Positions 33,937-42,641 of a stretch of 64,000 nt of DNA are shown here, in pieces. Both the position numbers and the translations under genes were made by a program. Source of the stretch: ATZT02 sp038145175 (GTDB taxonomy: Bacteria > Actinomycetota > Actinomycetes > S36-B12 > UBA5976); NCBI GenBank assembly GCA_038145175.1, contig JAYQPE010000003.1:149306-213305 (forward strand). The letters are read 5' to 3'. Positions within the stretch are counted from its first letter, which is position 1. The number at the start of each line of letters is the position of its first letter. The notes under the pieces are model-generated. The model made no database searches. It saw only the letters and a list, made by a program, of their open reading frames with translations, and was not told the DNA's origin.

Positions 33937-35148
33937 CTAAATCTTTTCATCTCTTGACTTCCAAGGAGCTCCATATTCATTAACTTTGTCTAAATAAGGT
34001 TTTGGGCTAAACCATTCTGGTCCCATCACACCTTGTGGTTTCCAAACTCCTTCATGAATTAATTCCATTGCTACAACTGGATTAAATGCAGTTTGCCAAA
34101 CAACTGCTTGGTCACCATATTCTTTCATTGACCATTCATTATCAACTACGTGATAAAGATATGTTGCTTTTGGATTTCCTTGTTTATCTAAACCCTTTAC
34201 TAAAACTCCTGCACAAGTTTTGCCCTTCATTCTTTCTCCCAGTTTTGCAGGATCAGGAAGTGAAGCAGTTAAAAGATCACGGGGTGAAACAGATACTCCT
34301 TGAACATCAACATTTTCTTTCTTATCAAGTCCTAGTTTGTTGATTGTTTTTAAAACTGAAATAAATTCTTTACCTAAACCGTATTTAAAGTTAACTTTTT
34401 TTGCATCTATCTTTTGAGGCATTAAAACTACTTCTTCGTGTTCAACGTTTACACATTCAACAGGACCTATGCCTTCTGGAAAATCAAATACTTCTGGTTC
34501 TGAAAAAGGTTTGGTGGTGAACCAACCTTTGCCATCTTCCCAAACCAAAGGTGGGTTTAGGCATTCTTCAATCGTGGTCCAGATTGAAAAAGATGGAGCA
34601 AAAGATTCTCCTTCTACAACAAGGTTAGATCCGTCTAAAACGGTTATTGAATCTATTTTGCTAAATAGTTCTTCGTCGGCATATTTGGCCAAAACATCGC
34701 TTAGACCTGGTTCTATTCCAATTCCAACAACTGCCCAGATATCTCTTTCTTGCCAATTCCAATCCCTAGAAAATTGTTCATCGCCTAACTTCACGCCAAC
34801 TTCCTTGTGTGGGTACTTAGGGTGAGGTCTGGATAAAGACATGGCCATATCCATGTAGTTGGTGTTTTCGATTTCGCAAGCTAAAAATATTGGCATCACA
34901 AACCTTGGATCAACCGCATTGATTACGACATCAGGTTTTACTTCACGTATAAGTTCTCTTACATCTTCTAGTTCTGCTGCATTTACTTCTATAGCATCAA
35001 AGCGATCATCATCAATTCTTTTTATAGCTTGTTGAGCGCGTTCCAACGAACGATCAGCAATAACCATACTTGTTAAAAATTTTCTTCTTGCTGCAATGTT
35101 GGCGATCGCTCTACCAACTCCACCCGCTCCGATTACGAGCGCTTTCAT
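33937..35148 (-). CDS. Saccharopine dehydrogenase family protein
   Basis: 403 residues. Rossmann motif VIGAGGVGRAIANIAARR at the N-terminus, DVVINAVDPRFVMPIFLACE, NYMDMAMSL and GIGIEPGLSDVLAKYA match the saccharopine reductase/carboxynorspermidine dehydrogenase superfamily. C-terminal segment has QTAFNPVVAMELIHEGVWKPQGVMGPEWF. Probably NAD(P)-dependent formation or cleavage of a saccharopine-type (secondary amine) compound; substrate uncertain. Single gene with promoter in 35149-35273 and a shared terminator downstream. Confidence 0.88.
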   Translation of the reverse strand: MKALVIGAGGVGRAIANIAARRKFLTSMVIADRSLERAQQAIKRIDDDRFDAIEVNAAELEDVRELIREVKPDVVINAVDPRFVMPIFLACEIENTNYMDMAMSLSRPHPKYPHKEVGVKLGDEQFSRDWNWQERDIWAVVGIGIEPGLSDVLAKYADEELFSKIDSITVLDGSNLVVEGESFAPSFSIWTTIEECLNPPLVWEDGKGWFTTKPFSEPEVFDFPEGIGPVECVNVEHEEVVLMPQKIDAKKVNFKYGLGKEFISVLKTINKLGLDKKENVDVQGVSVSPRDLLTASLPDPAKLGERMKGKTCAGVLVKGLDKQGNPKATYLYHVVDNEWSMKEYGDQAVVWQTAFNPVVAMELIHEGVWKPQGVMGPEWFSPKPYLDKVNEYGAPWKSRDEKI

Positions 35149-35273
35149 TTAAAAACCAACTCCTATTAATTATTATTTAATCTACCTCAGTGATTTATTA
35201 ATAAATATTGGGTACGGCGTGTCTTGAGGAGATTGTATTCATTTTGCTTAAAAAATGAAAATTTATTAAATCA

Positions 35274-35308
35274 TTTAGAATTAAATAATTTATTTATTTA
35301 ATTCTAAA
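35274..35308 (-). terminator. AT-rich 15-bp hairpin at the end of the MFS gene
   Basis: Perfect inverted repeat TTTAGAATTAAATAA (35274-35288) and TTATTTAATTCTAAA (35294-35308) with loop TTTAT, spanning the MFS stop codon. It has a single G:C pair per arm, so it is a weak but symmetrical structure; likely the transcript end of the minus-strand operon. Confidence 0.5.
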
Positions 35309-36531
35309 TTTCTAACTGATTTATTTGTTAAACTCAATGAAACTGCAACAATAATTATTACGGTACAAATTGCAAGTAATTCTTTTATCCCAATTAATTC
35401 AATAAGAGGTCCAGCGGCTATTAATCCAATTGGTCCTAATAGAAATGAACCAAAAGCATCATATGATAAAACTCTAGATAACGATTTTTTTGGAATTTTA
35501 GTTTGTAAAGTAGTAATCCAAAATACAAAAAATAAATCAAAACCAATTCCAGTTAATAATGCAGCAAGTGCGATATAAACAATTGGAAGATTAAATGACA
35601 TGGAAAGCGTCCAAAGGGCTAAGGTGGCAGAAAAAATCATTCCCACAAATAAAGGATGCCTTGGTCTTAACTTCATAGCCAAAATAACTCCAAGCATCAT
35701 TCCTAGTGAGTGAGCTCCTGCAATAAATGCCCAGGATGGTGCTCCCTCGAGAAGAGTTTTAGCTTGATAAGGTCCCATAACTGCAAGTAATGGTTCATAA
35801 ACCATCACAATTAGAGAGTATGCAGAAACGCAAGCAATGATCCAAGTTCTTTTTCTAACTTCTTTCCAGCCAAGTTTTATGTCTTGCAAAATAGTATCTT
35901 CATCGCTTACTTGATTCGGTTTATCAAATTTAATTAGCAGATAAATTAAAGATCCGGCAACTAAAAAAGTTAAACCATCAATTGCTATAGCAATGCCTGG
36001 ACCAACTAAAGTCACTAAAATTCCACCAAGGGAATAACCTAAAACGTTTGCTGAATTTACACCTAATGCATTTATTGAATTAGCGCTTTGTAGTTTTTTC
36101 TCAGGCATAACTTGAGGCATTATTCCGGGAAATGCTGGAAACCATAAAGCGTGCAAAATTCCTGTAACTAATCCAAGTAATACTAACCAAGAAATTGTGG
36201 CAGATCCTGATATAAATAAATATGCTTCAAATAAAACAAAAAGGCTTAATAAAATATCTGAATAACTGACAATTTTTGCTCTGCCATATCTATCTGCGAT
36301 TACTCCACCAAATAAGACAAACAAAATTAAGGGAAGTGTTCTTGCAAACATCACTAAACTAAGAGACGCTGCATTTGCACCAGGAAGAGATAGCACTCCA
36401 AAGGCTAGGGCAATTGGACCAATTCCATTTCCCACATTTGAAATGAAACGAGCAGCAAAAAGAATTCGAAAATTCTTCTCCACAAACACTACATTGAATT
36501 GGCGTGGAATACTTAAAGTTTTATTAGCCAA
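35290..36531 (-). CDS. Major facilitator superfamily transporter
   Basis: 413 residues with about twelve hydrophobic helices; the first cytoplasmic loop has the MFS A-like motif GGVIADRYGRAKIV. It resembles MFS_3/enterobactin exporter (EntS-like) drug-efflux proteins (IPRQFNVVFVEKNFRILFAA start; NSINALGVNSANVLGYSLGG). I choose TTG 36531 with GAGGA at 6-7 nt; TTG 36543 is also open. It overlaps the end of tdk, so it belongs to the same minus-strand transcript as tdk and the MacAB-like genes. Cargo unknown. Confidence 0.85.
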   Translation of the reverse strand: MANKTLSIPRQFNVVFVEKNFRILFAARFISNVGNGIGPIALAFGVLSLPGANAASLSLVMFARTLPLILFVLFGGVIADRYGRAKIVSYSDILLSLFVLFEAYLFISGSATISWLVLLGLVTGILHALWFPAFPGIMPQVMPEKKLQSANSINALGVNSANVLGYSLGGILVTLVGPGIAIAIDGLTFLVAGSLIYLLIKFDKPNQVSDEDTILQDIKLGWKEVRKRTWIIACVSAYSLIVMVYEPLLAVMGPYQAKTLLEGAPSWAFIAGAHSLGMMLGVILAMKLRPRHPLFVGMIFSATLALWTLSMSFNLPIVYIALAALLTGIGFDLFFVFWITTLQTKIPKKSLSRVLSYDAFGSFLLGPIGLIAAGPLIELIGIKELLAICTVIIIVAVSLSLTNKSVRNLELNK

Positions 36532-37210
36532 AATTATCCTCAAAAGGCAAAGCAGATTTAGACATATGTTCTTGCTTTGCTTGTTTTGAAGTCACTTTTC
36601 GCATGTGATGTTTTCGGCACAAAACTTCATAAATGATTTCATCTGGTTTAGCATTAGGTCCTGCATCACCTACAACTACTTGTTCACCAATTGTGACCAT
36701 TACTCCATTTACAATTCTTGCTTGATGGGTTGCTTTCTTGCCACACCAGCAAAGTGCTTCAACTTGCAAAATATTTACACGATCTGCTAGTTCCAAAAGT
36801 CTTTGCGCACCTGGAAATAATGCTGTTCGAAAATCTGTGGTGATTCCAAAAGTGAAAACATCTATGCCAAAGTCATCTACGACTCGAGCAAGCTGCTCTA
36901 TTTGTTCTATTTCGTAGAACTGGGCTTCATCACATATTAAATAGTCAACGGTTTCGCCTCTGGAAAGAGATTGAGTCATTAATCTTAAAAAATTTGTTTC
37001 AGGACTTACTTCAATTGCTTTTGCTTGTAAACCAAGTCTTGAACTTAATGTTGCTTCACCTGCACGATCTTTTCTGGTAAAAACTAGTCCGCGTCTTCCG
37101 GCACTTGAATGATTGTGGTGCGTTTGTAGAGCAAGGGTAGATTTACCACTATCCATTGTTCCTGAGAAAAAAACTAATTCAGCCACAGAAAATATCTTGT
37201 CAGATGACAA
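36524..37210 (-). CDS. tdk: Thymidine kinase (type II)
   Basis: Salvage kinase making dTMP. 228 residues (TTG start at 37210; a GTG at 37186 is an alternative). P-loop FFSGTMDSGKST, YLICDEAQFYE (catalytic Glu), lasso region, and four structural zinc cysteine/histidine positions in EALCWCGKK and EVLCRKHHM. Begins 3 nt after the ABC permease stop and overlaps the MFS gene. The pairing of a nucleoside salvage enzyme with efflux genes appears fortuitous. Confidence 0.93.
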   Translation of the reverse strand: MSSDKIFSVAELVFFSGTMDSGKSTLALQTHHNHSSAGRRGLVFTRKDRAGEATLSSRLGLQAKAIEVSPETNFLRLMTQSLSRGETVDYLICDEAQFYEIEQIEQLARVVDDFGIDVFTFGITTDFRTALFPGAQRLLELADRVNILQVEALCWCGKKATHQARIVNGVMVTIGEQVVVGDAGPNAKPDEIIYEVLCRKHHMRKVTSKQAKQEHMSKSALPFEDNFG

Positions 37211-37213
37211 GAT

Positions 37214-38377
37214 TTATTCAAAACGCAATGCCTCAACTGGTTTTAATTTTGAAGCTGTTCGGGCTGGCCAAACCCCAAATACAACTCCTACAAACATGGA
37301 AAAACCTAATGAAGCCAAAATTATTGTGGGACTTAACACAAAATTCCATTCCCCTAATTGTGCTAAAAAGTAGGCCACAACTTCCCCAATAATCACACCA
37401 ATAATTCCACCTAAAAGAGACAAGACAATTGCTTCAATTAAAAATTGTGTCAAAATTTGTGACTGTTGCGCACCTATTGCTCTTCTAATTCCTATTTCTC
37501 TAGTTCTTTCTCTTACTGAAACAAGCATTATGTTCATAATTCCAATTCCACCAACTACTAAACTAATTGAAGCAATTCCACCCAGTAATAAAGATAAAAA
37601 TTGTTGAACTGTTCCAATCGCGTCAAGAATCTGACTTGCGTCAGTTATCACAAAATCTGCTTCGCGTTCTCCAGTGATGTTGTGCCTTGAAATAAGTAAT
37701 CTTGTTAAATTTGTGGTTACCTGATCGACAATTTCTTCACTTGTGGTTTGAACTGTGATTGAACTTAAATATGGAGGTACTGCAAAATATTTGAAGGCAG
37801 TATCAATAGGAACATAGGCACTTCCTTGTGTTCCAAATCCATCAGCATCATCTAAAATTCCAACAATTGTAAACTCAGTATTTCCCACTACAATATTTGT
37901 GTTTATGGAATAGGCATCAAGTTTTAAATCTTCTGCAATTGATGAGCTCAATACTATTAATCTTGATTCTTTAGCATTTTCTGTACTTGGTAAAAATGAA
38001 CCCACAAAAATATCTGGATCTACTACAGTCACATAATCTGGATCAACTCCAACTATTTGAGCTCTAGTCGTGTCATATTCAGAACTTAATGTTGCTCGAC
38101 CACTGACAGTTTCTGCTACTACATCTATACCTGGTTGTGATGCAATTGCTTTTGCATCTTCAATAGTTATCGATTGGTTTGTAGTGCCTGTAATCGTTAA
38201 ATTTCTAGCACCTAATCCTTTGAATTGATCTTGGATTCCAGAGGTTGCCCCTTGTGCAACAGAAACTAAAGCAATTAAAGACATAACACCAATAATGATG
38301 CCAAGCATTGTTAAGCCTGATCTTGTTTTTGTGGCAAGTATTCGAGCGATTGCTAAACGAGATGCAATTAAAATCAT
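37214..38377 (-). CDS. MacB/FtsX-type ABC transporter permease
   Basis: 387 residues. N-terminal helix with TRSGLTMLGIIIGVMSLIALVSV (MacB-type), a large extracytoplasmic domain (~55-265), then three C-terminal helices with GGIGIMNIMLVSVRERTREIGIRRAIGA and VFGVWPARTASKL, the FtsX signature. Partner ATPase gene overlaps it by ATGA. With the adaptor at 39066 it forms a MacAB-like exporter; in a monoderm there is no TolC, so it would move a substrate across or from the membrane. Confidence 0.92.
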   Translation of the reverse strand: MILIASRLAIARILATKTRSGLTMLGIIIGVMSLIALVSVAQGATSGIQDQFKGLGARNLTITGTTNQSITIEDAKAIASQPGIDVVAETVSGRATLSSEYDTTRAQIVGVDPDYVTVVDPDIFVGSFLPSTENAKESRLIVLSSSIAEDLKLDAYSINTNIVVGNTEFTIVGILDDADGFGTQGSAYVPIDTAFKYFAVPPYLSSITVQTTSEEIVDQVTTNLTRLLISRHNITGEREADFVITDASQILDAIGTVQQFLSLLLGGIASISLVVGGIGIMNIMLVSVRERTREIGIRRAIGAQQSQILTQFLIEAIVLSLLGGIIGVIIGEVVAYFLAQLGEWNFVLSPTIILASLGFSMFVGVVFGVWPARTASKLKPVEALRFE

Positions 38378-39063
38378 CGCTTTATTCCCTCATCACTGAT
38401 GATTTTGCCGTCTTTTAAGGTAATTCTTCTTTTTGCTTTTGAGGCAACATCAAGATCGTGAGTTATCAAAACAATTGTTTTTCCTTCTTTATTCAATTCT
38501 TGAAATAAATCCATGACTTGTTTTCCTGTGTTGGAATCAAGCGCGCCAGTTGGTTCATCTGCCAAAATCAAAGAAGGTTCTGTTACTAAAGCTCTTGCTA
38601 TTGCCACTCTTTGCTGTTGACCCCCTGAAAGTTCAGTTGATTGGTGAGAATGTCTATCAGCCAAACCAAGTTTCGAAAGCATTTGCATAGCTTTTTTTCT
38701 TGCTTCTTTGGCTGATATTCCTCTATAAAAAAGTGGAGTGGCAACGTTATCTAATGCATCTGTTTTAGGAAGTAAAAAGAAAGATTGAAAAACAAAACCA
38801 ATTGCGAGATTTCTAAGTGAGGTAAGTTTTTTATCATTTAATTTTGAGAGATCTTCTCCAGCAATTTGTACTTTTCCACTAGTTGGTCTATCTAAACAAC
38901 CAATTAAATTCATCATAGTTGATTTACCTGAACCTGATGGACCAACAATTGCTACAAATTCACCTTCATGAATTGTTAAATCAACACCATCTAGGGCTTT
39001 TACTTTTGATGACCCTTCGCCAAAATATTTGGCGACATTTTTCATTTCAACAACAGTTGTCAT
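38374..39063 (-). CDS. MacB/LolD-type ABC transporter ATP-binding protein
   Basis: 229 residues. Walker A GPSGSGKST, Q-loop FVFQSFFLLP, signature LSGGQQQR, Walker B LILADEPTGALD and switch THD. The D-S-N-T after the D-loop and the overall length are typical of MacB/LolD-like ATPases that work mechanically. Two nt separate it from the adaptor stop; overlaps the permease start. Confidence 0.94.
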   Translation of the reverse strand: MTTVVEMKNVAKYFGEGSSKVKALDGVDLTIHEGEFVAIVGPSGSGKSTMMNLIGCLDRPTSGKVQIAGEDLSKLNDKKLTSLRNLAIGFVFQSFFLLPKTDALDNVATPLFYRGISAKEARKKAMQMLSKLGLADRHSHQSTELSGGQQQRVAIARALVTEPSLILADEPTGALDSNTGKQVMDLFQELNKEGKTIVLITHDLDVASKAKRRITLKDGKIISDEGIKR

Positions 39064-39065
39064 TG

Positions 39066-40616
39066 TTAATTGTTTTGAGCTCCGTTAGATCTTCGTTGCT
39101 CTCTTTGTTCTCTAAACGGATCTTCAGAAACAGGAAGTTTGCCATCAAGAGAAGCTTTACCTAAAACAACATCATCTCCTGCAGAAATTCCATTTAAAAT
39201 TTCAATTAATTGAGTACCCGAAACTCCAGTTACTACAACTTTGTCTAGAAGTTCATTTTTTTCATTTAAAACTTGAACGAATTGTTCTTGCCCTTTTCGC
39301 TGAATCGCTTGAAGAGGAACTGCAATTGCTGCATCTTTACTTTGCAAAATAACTTTGGCAGTCACGCTCATTCCAATGCGCCAAGTCTCATTTATTTGAT
39401 CAGGTTTTGCAAAAACACTAAATTGAGAAACTCCGTTATTATCTATAGTTGCAACTTGACCAATTTGAATTACTTTTCCTTTATTTGTATCTGTTGCAGA
39501 ACCCAGTTTTAATTCCACAATTTGATCTAATTTCACATTTGGAATGTCGTATTCGCTTACTTTGATAGAAGCTATAACTTGTCCTGAGCCCATGGATGCG
39601 ATTGCTCCTGAGACTATTGCATTAGGGGCAGTAAAGATTTCTCTAATAGTTCCATCGCTTGGTGATTTAACTTTACGAATAATTCCATCAAAGTTTCTTA
39701 ACTCAGCAATTATTTCATTTTTCTTCACAATTGAACCTGGAGTTATATTTAATTTTGTAACTGTCCACTGTTTAGTTGCGGTGTTAGAAGTGCTGGAAAC
39801 ACTTCCTGCTAAATCAACACCATTTTTTGAAACTAAAGTCACTTTATTGTTGACATCAATATCGTAAATAAATTCATCTATTAATGTTGCGTTGGTAATT
39901 CTGATTCGATCTTTTCCAACAGGTGTTACATCTACTGTGACTGTCATTCCAGCACGTGCTGAGACAGGCAAACTGTTTGGAGTTGGATTAATTAAAACTG
40001 TGTAGGTAGGAGTTGAATCTGAAATTGATGGTGTTGACTTAATTGAAGTAATAGCACCAGAAGTTAAAGTATCTGAGCTATTTATTGCTAAAGCAATTGG
40101 TAAACCAACACTTAACTGGGTTGATTGAGTTTCAGTAACTTCAACTGAAACTAAAAGTCTTCCAGTTCCAATGGAAGCAACTGTTCCAGCAACTGGACTT
40201 CCCTTTACGGCATTAACTGATCTAACTCTGGCTTTTTCTGGAGATTTTATTAATTGAGTTTGACCATCATAATTTTTTAAGGTGACAATAGTTTCATTTT
40301 TCGAAACAGTTTTACCTTCTTCATTATTAATTTTTGAAACAACCCAGGTATCTGTTAGCGATGTTGGGGTACCAGAACTTGAAGTAGATGTACCAGCAAT
40401 TTTTGTCAAAGTTGAAGGTGAATCGGCATTTATATTGAAGGTGTATTCATCAACGATTGAACCAGTTGTTGAAACACTATTTTCAATTGTGGCAGGTCCG
40501 GCGGTTTCAGTTAAATAGTTTTGTGTTTCCTCTTTAGTTGCATTTGAATAGAAGTAAATACCGCCAATTAGTAAAGCAATGATTGGAATGATAATTAAAA
40601 ATTTACGCTTTCGCAT
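39066..40616 (-). CDS. MacA/HlyD-like efflux adaptor with duplicated core
   Basis: 516 residues. Signal anchor helix at 4-25. Two tandem copies of a barrel-sandwich plus beta-barrel unit follow: copy 1 at ~52-232 and copy 2 at ~243-425. Matching segments include ETIVTLKNYDGQTQLIKSP with EIIAELRNFDGIIRKVKSP, and GTVASIGTGRLLVSVEV with GAIASMGSGQVIASIKV. A membrane-proximal domain (~430-490: VPLQAIQRKGQEQFVQVLN) and a Q/R-rich tail end it. The alpha-helical hairpin used to reach TolC is missing. First gene of the operon adaptor-ATPase-permease-tdk-MFS. Confidence 0.85.
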   Translation of the reverse strand: MRKRKFLIIIPIIALLIGGIYFYSNATKEETQNYLTETAGPATIENSVSTTGSIVDEYTFNINADSPSTLTKIAGTSTSSSGTPTSLTDTWVVSKINNEEGKTVSKNETIVTLKNYDGQTQLIKSPEKARVRSVNAVKGSPVAGTVASIGTGRLLVSVEVTETQSTQLSVGLPIALAINSSDTLTSGAITSIKSTPSISDSTPTYTVLINPTPNSLPVSARAGMTVTVDVTPVGKDRIRITNATLIDEFIYDIDVNNKVTLVSKNGVDLAGSVSSTSNTATKQWTVTKLNITPGSIVKKNEIIAELRNFDGIIRKVKSPSDGTIREIFTAPNAIVSGAIASMGSGQVIASIKVSEYDIPNVKLDQIVELKLGSATDTNKGKVIQIGQVATIDNNGVSQFSVFAKPDQINETWRIGMSVTAKVILQSKDAAIAVPLQAIQRKGQEQFVQVLNEKNELLDKVVVTGVSGTQLIEILNGISAGDDVVLGKASLDGKLPVSEDPFREQREQRRSNGAQNN

Positions 40617-40712
40617 TAGTCCCTTAACCTTAGTCTTTCTTTAAAAATAACATCAAAATTACTTGTTGGCATCTTTAATTTAATCTAATTTATCTATATA
40701 AAATCTTAATAT

Positions 40713-41372
40713 TTACTGCTTTTTTGCTGTGATCTCCGTTATAACTCTCTTCGCATCTAATCCTTTTTTCTCATATTTTGTATAAGGTCTCCACTCAGGA
40801 TGAGGAATAATTTGGGCATTAGGTAATTTTTCCATAATTTCTTGCCCATATTCAAACCAATCGGTAGCAGTGTGGATAAGTCCACCTTCTTTAAGTTTTT
40901 GAAACATTAATGAAATTAAATCTTCTCTAAATAACCTTCTTTTGTGATGTCTTTTCTTTGGCCATGGATCTGGAAAATAGGCATGGATTTCTGTTAAGGA
41001 ATTATCTGGAACTCTTTCTTGTAAAACTTGTACAGCATCTGAAAAAGATATTCTAATATTGTTAATTTTTTCTTTTTTTATTTTTTCTACCAATTGAGTA
41101 ATACTTGGTCTATGTACCTCTACTGCGATTACTATTTTTTCTGGATTAGTTTTAGCTAAAGCAATCGTAGTATCTCCTGCCCCACATCCGATCTCATAGA
41201 TTATTTCTTTATCGCCAAATAATTCAAAAAAATTCCATTGTTGATCTGGCATTTCAAATTCAGGAAAAAGATTTTGTAATACTTCAACTTGCTTTTGACT
41301 GATTCGACCTCTACGGGCATTAAAAGTTCTTATGACACCTTTTTCAACCCTAAGTCGCGCATTTGTAAACAT
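40713..41372 (-). CDS. trmB: tRNA (guanine-N7-)-methyltransferase
   Basis: Methylates G46 of tRNAs using SAM. 219 residues. SAM motif IYEIGCGAGDTTIALA, VAVEVHRPSI, and the family catalytic stretch HAYFPDPWPKKRHHKRRLF are intact, followed by HTATDWFEYGQEIM. The ATG is 18 nt from the divergent nitroreductase ATG and has no ribosome-binding site, so a leaderless transcript is likely. Confidence 0.95.
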   Translation of the reverse strand: MFTNARLRVEKGVIRTFNARRGRISQKQVEVLQNLFPEFEMPDQQWNFFELFGDKEIIYEIGCGAGDTTIALAKTNPEKIVIAVEVHRPSITQLVEKIKKEKINNIRISFSDAVQVLQERVPDNSLTEIHAYFPDPWPKKRHHKRRLFREDLISLMFQKLKEGGLIHTATDWFEYGQEIMEKLPNAQIIPHPEWRPYTKYEKKGLDAKRVITEITAKKQ

Positions 41373-41390
41373 TAGAGAATAATTCTATTT

Positions 41391-41963
41391 ATGTCTATTC
41401 CACATAAGCCAGCCAGCACTGAAGCAAATTTGCATGAAGTTTTGAAAAATCGCTGGAGTACTAGATCTTTCGATAAAAATTATGTAATTAGCGATGGTGA
41501 AATATTGTCTATTTTAGAAGCAGCACGCTGGTCCCCTTCTTCAAAAAATTCTCAACCTTGGAAATTTTTAGCTGCTAAAAGAGGTGACAAAAACTTTGAG
41601 GCTTTTGTATCAACTTTGACTGGATTTAATTTAGAGTGGGCACCCAATGCCAGTGCCATAATTTTGGTCGCTGCACATGGAAATCCTGTGACCAATGATG
41701 AAATCTTTGACGCAGGTTTAGCAGTAAGTTCGATTACTTTCCAAATTCATGCCCTGGGATTACATGCTCATCAAATGGCAGGTTTTAGTAAATCAAAATT
41801 GAAAGCGTTATTTAACTTAGATGATTCAATTGCACCACTAGTATTGGTGGCCGTAGGAAAAATTACTAATCCTGATGAATTGAGTAAAGAATTGCAAGAA
41901 AGAGAACTGAGTCCTCGTACCAGAAAAAGTTTGAACGAGTTAATGATTTCTGGTCTTATTTGA
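41391..41963 (+). CDS. Nitroreductase family protein
   Basis: 190-residue FMN-dependent oxidoreductase. N-terminal NRWSTRSFD and EAARWSPSSKNSQPWKF (FMN-binding arginine and serine), DAGLAVSSITFQIHALGLHAHQMAG and P-L-V-L-V-A-V-G-K near the end. Physiological substrate unknown. Its stop overlaps the start of the YczE-like gene. Confidence 0.92.
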   Translation: MSIPHKPASTEANLHEVLKNRWSTRSFDKNYVISDGEILSILEAARWSPSSKNSQPWKFLAAKRGDKNFEAFVSTLTGFNLEWAPNASAIILVAAHGNPVTNDEIFDAGLAVSSITFQIHALGLHAHQMAGFSKSKLKALFNLDDSIAPLVLVAVGKITNPDELSKELQERELSPRTRKSLNELMISGLI

Positions 41964-42628
41964 AAAAATTTATTCCAAAATGGCTATTTCCCTCTAAATC
42001 CATTCCACATACCTCTTGGAGATCAAATAGTTATTGGAAAGCTAAACCATTAACTTTATTCTTTTTAGTTTTAGGACTTTGGCTATTTGGTACTGGTGAA
42101 GCTTTTTTAATTGCCGCAGGTGCAGGGGTTTCACCTTGGACAGTTTTTGCTCAAGGTATTTCTATTCAAACAGGTTTAAGTATTGGTTGGGCAACTTTTT
42201 TTACTGGCGTGTTAGTGCTTTCACTGTGGATTCCGTTGAAACAAAAAGTTGGCTTAGGAACAGTCTTAAACATCATAATTATTTCTTTAGCGATAGAAAT
42301 TATGTTAAAAGTTTTACCTCATCCAAGTTCAAATGTTTGGCAAGTTTTACAAATACTTTTTGGAATTGCGGTGGTTGGATTAGGTAGTGGATTTTATTTA
42401 ACCTGCCACATGGGACCTGGTCCAAGAGATGGTTTGATGACTCGAATTCATTTCTTAACAGGAATTCCAGTAGGAAGAGTTAGATTGTTTATTGAAATAA
42501 CGGTTTTAACCATAGGTTGGTTACTAGGTGGAACTGTTGGCCTTGGAACTGTTTTGTTTGGTGTATTAATTGGTTACTCGGTTGCAATTTGGCTTAAAAT
42601 TGTGGGAAAAGTTAGTAAACAAAAATAA
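41960..42628 (+). CDS. YczE/YitT-type membrane protein
   Basis: 222 residues from a TTG overlapping the nitroreductase stop (TTGA). Five or six helices with FGTGEAFLIAAGAGVSPWTV, TCHMGPGPRDGLMTRI and GGTVGLGTVLFGVLIG, typical of the YczE family; no transported substrate is established. Confidence 0.85.
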   Translation: MKKFIPKWLFPSKSIPHTSWRSNSYWKAKPLTLFFLVLGLWLFGTGEAFLIAAGAGVSPWTVFAQGISIQTGLSIGWATFFTGVLVLSLWIPLKQKVGLGTVLNIIIISLAIEIMLKVLPHPSSNVWQVLQILFGIAVVGLGSGFYLTCHMGPGPRDGLMTRIHFLTGIPVGRVRLFIEITVLTIGWLLGGTVGLGTVLFGVLIGYSVAIWLKIVGKVSKQK

Positions 42629-42641
42629 GAGTTGGAAGTAA

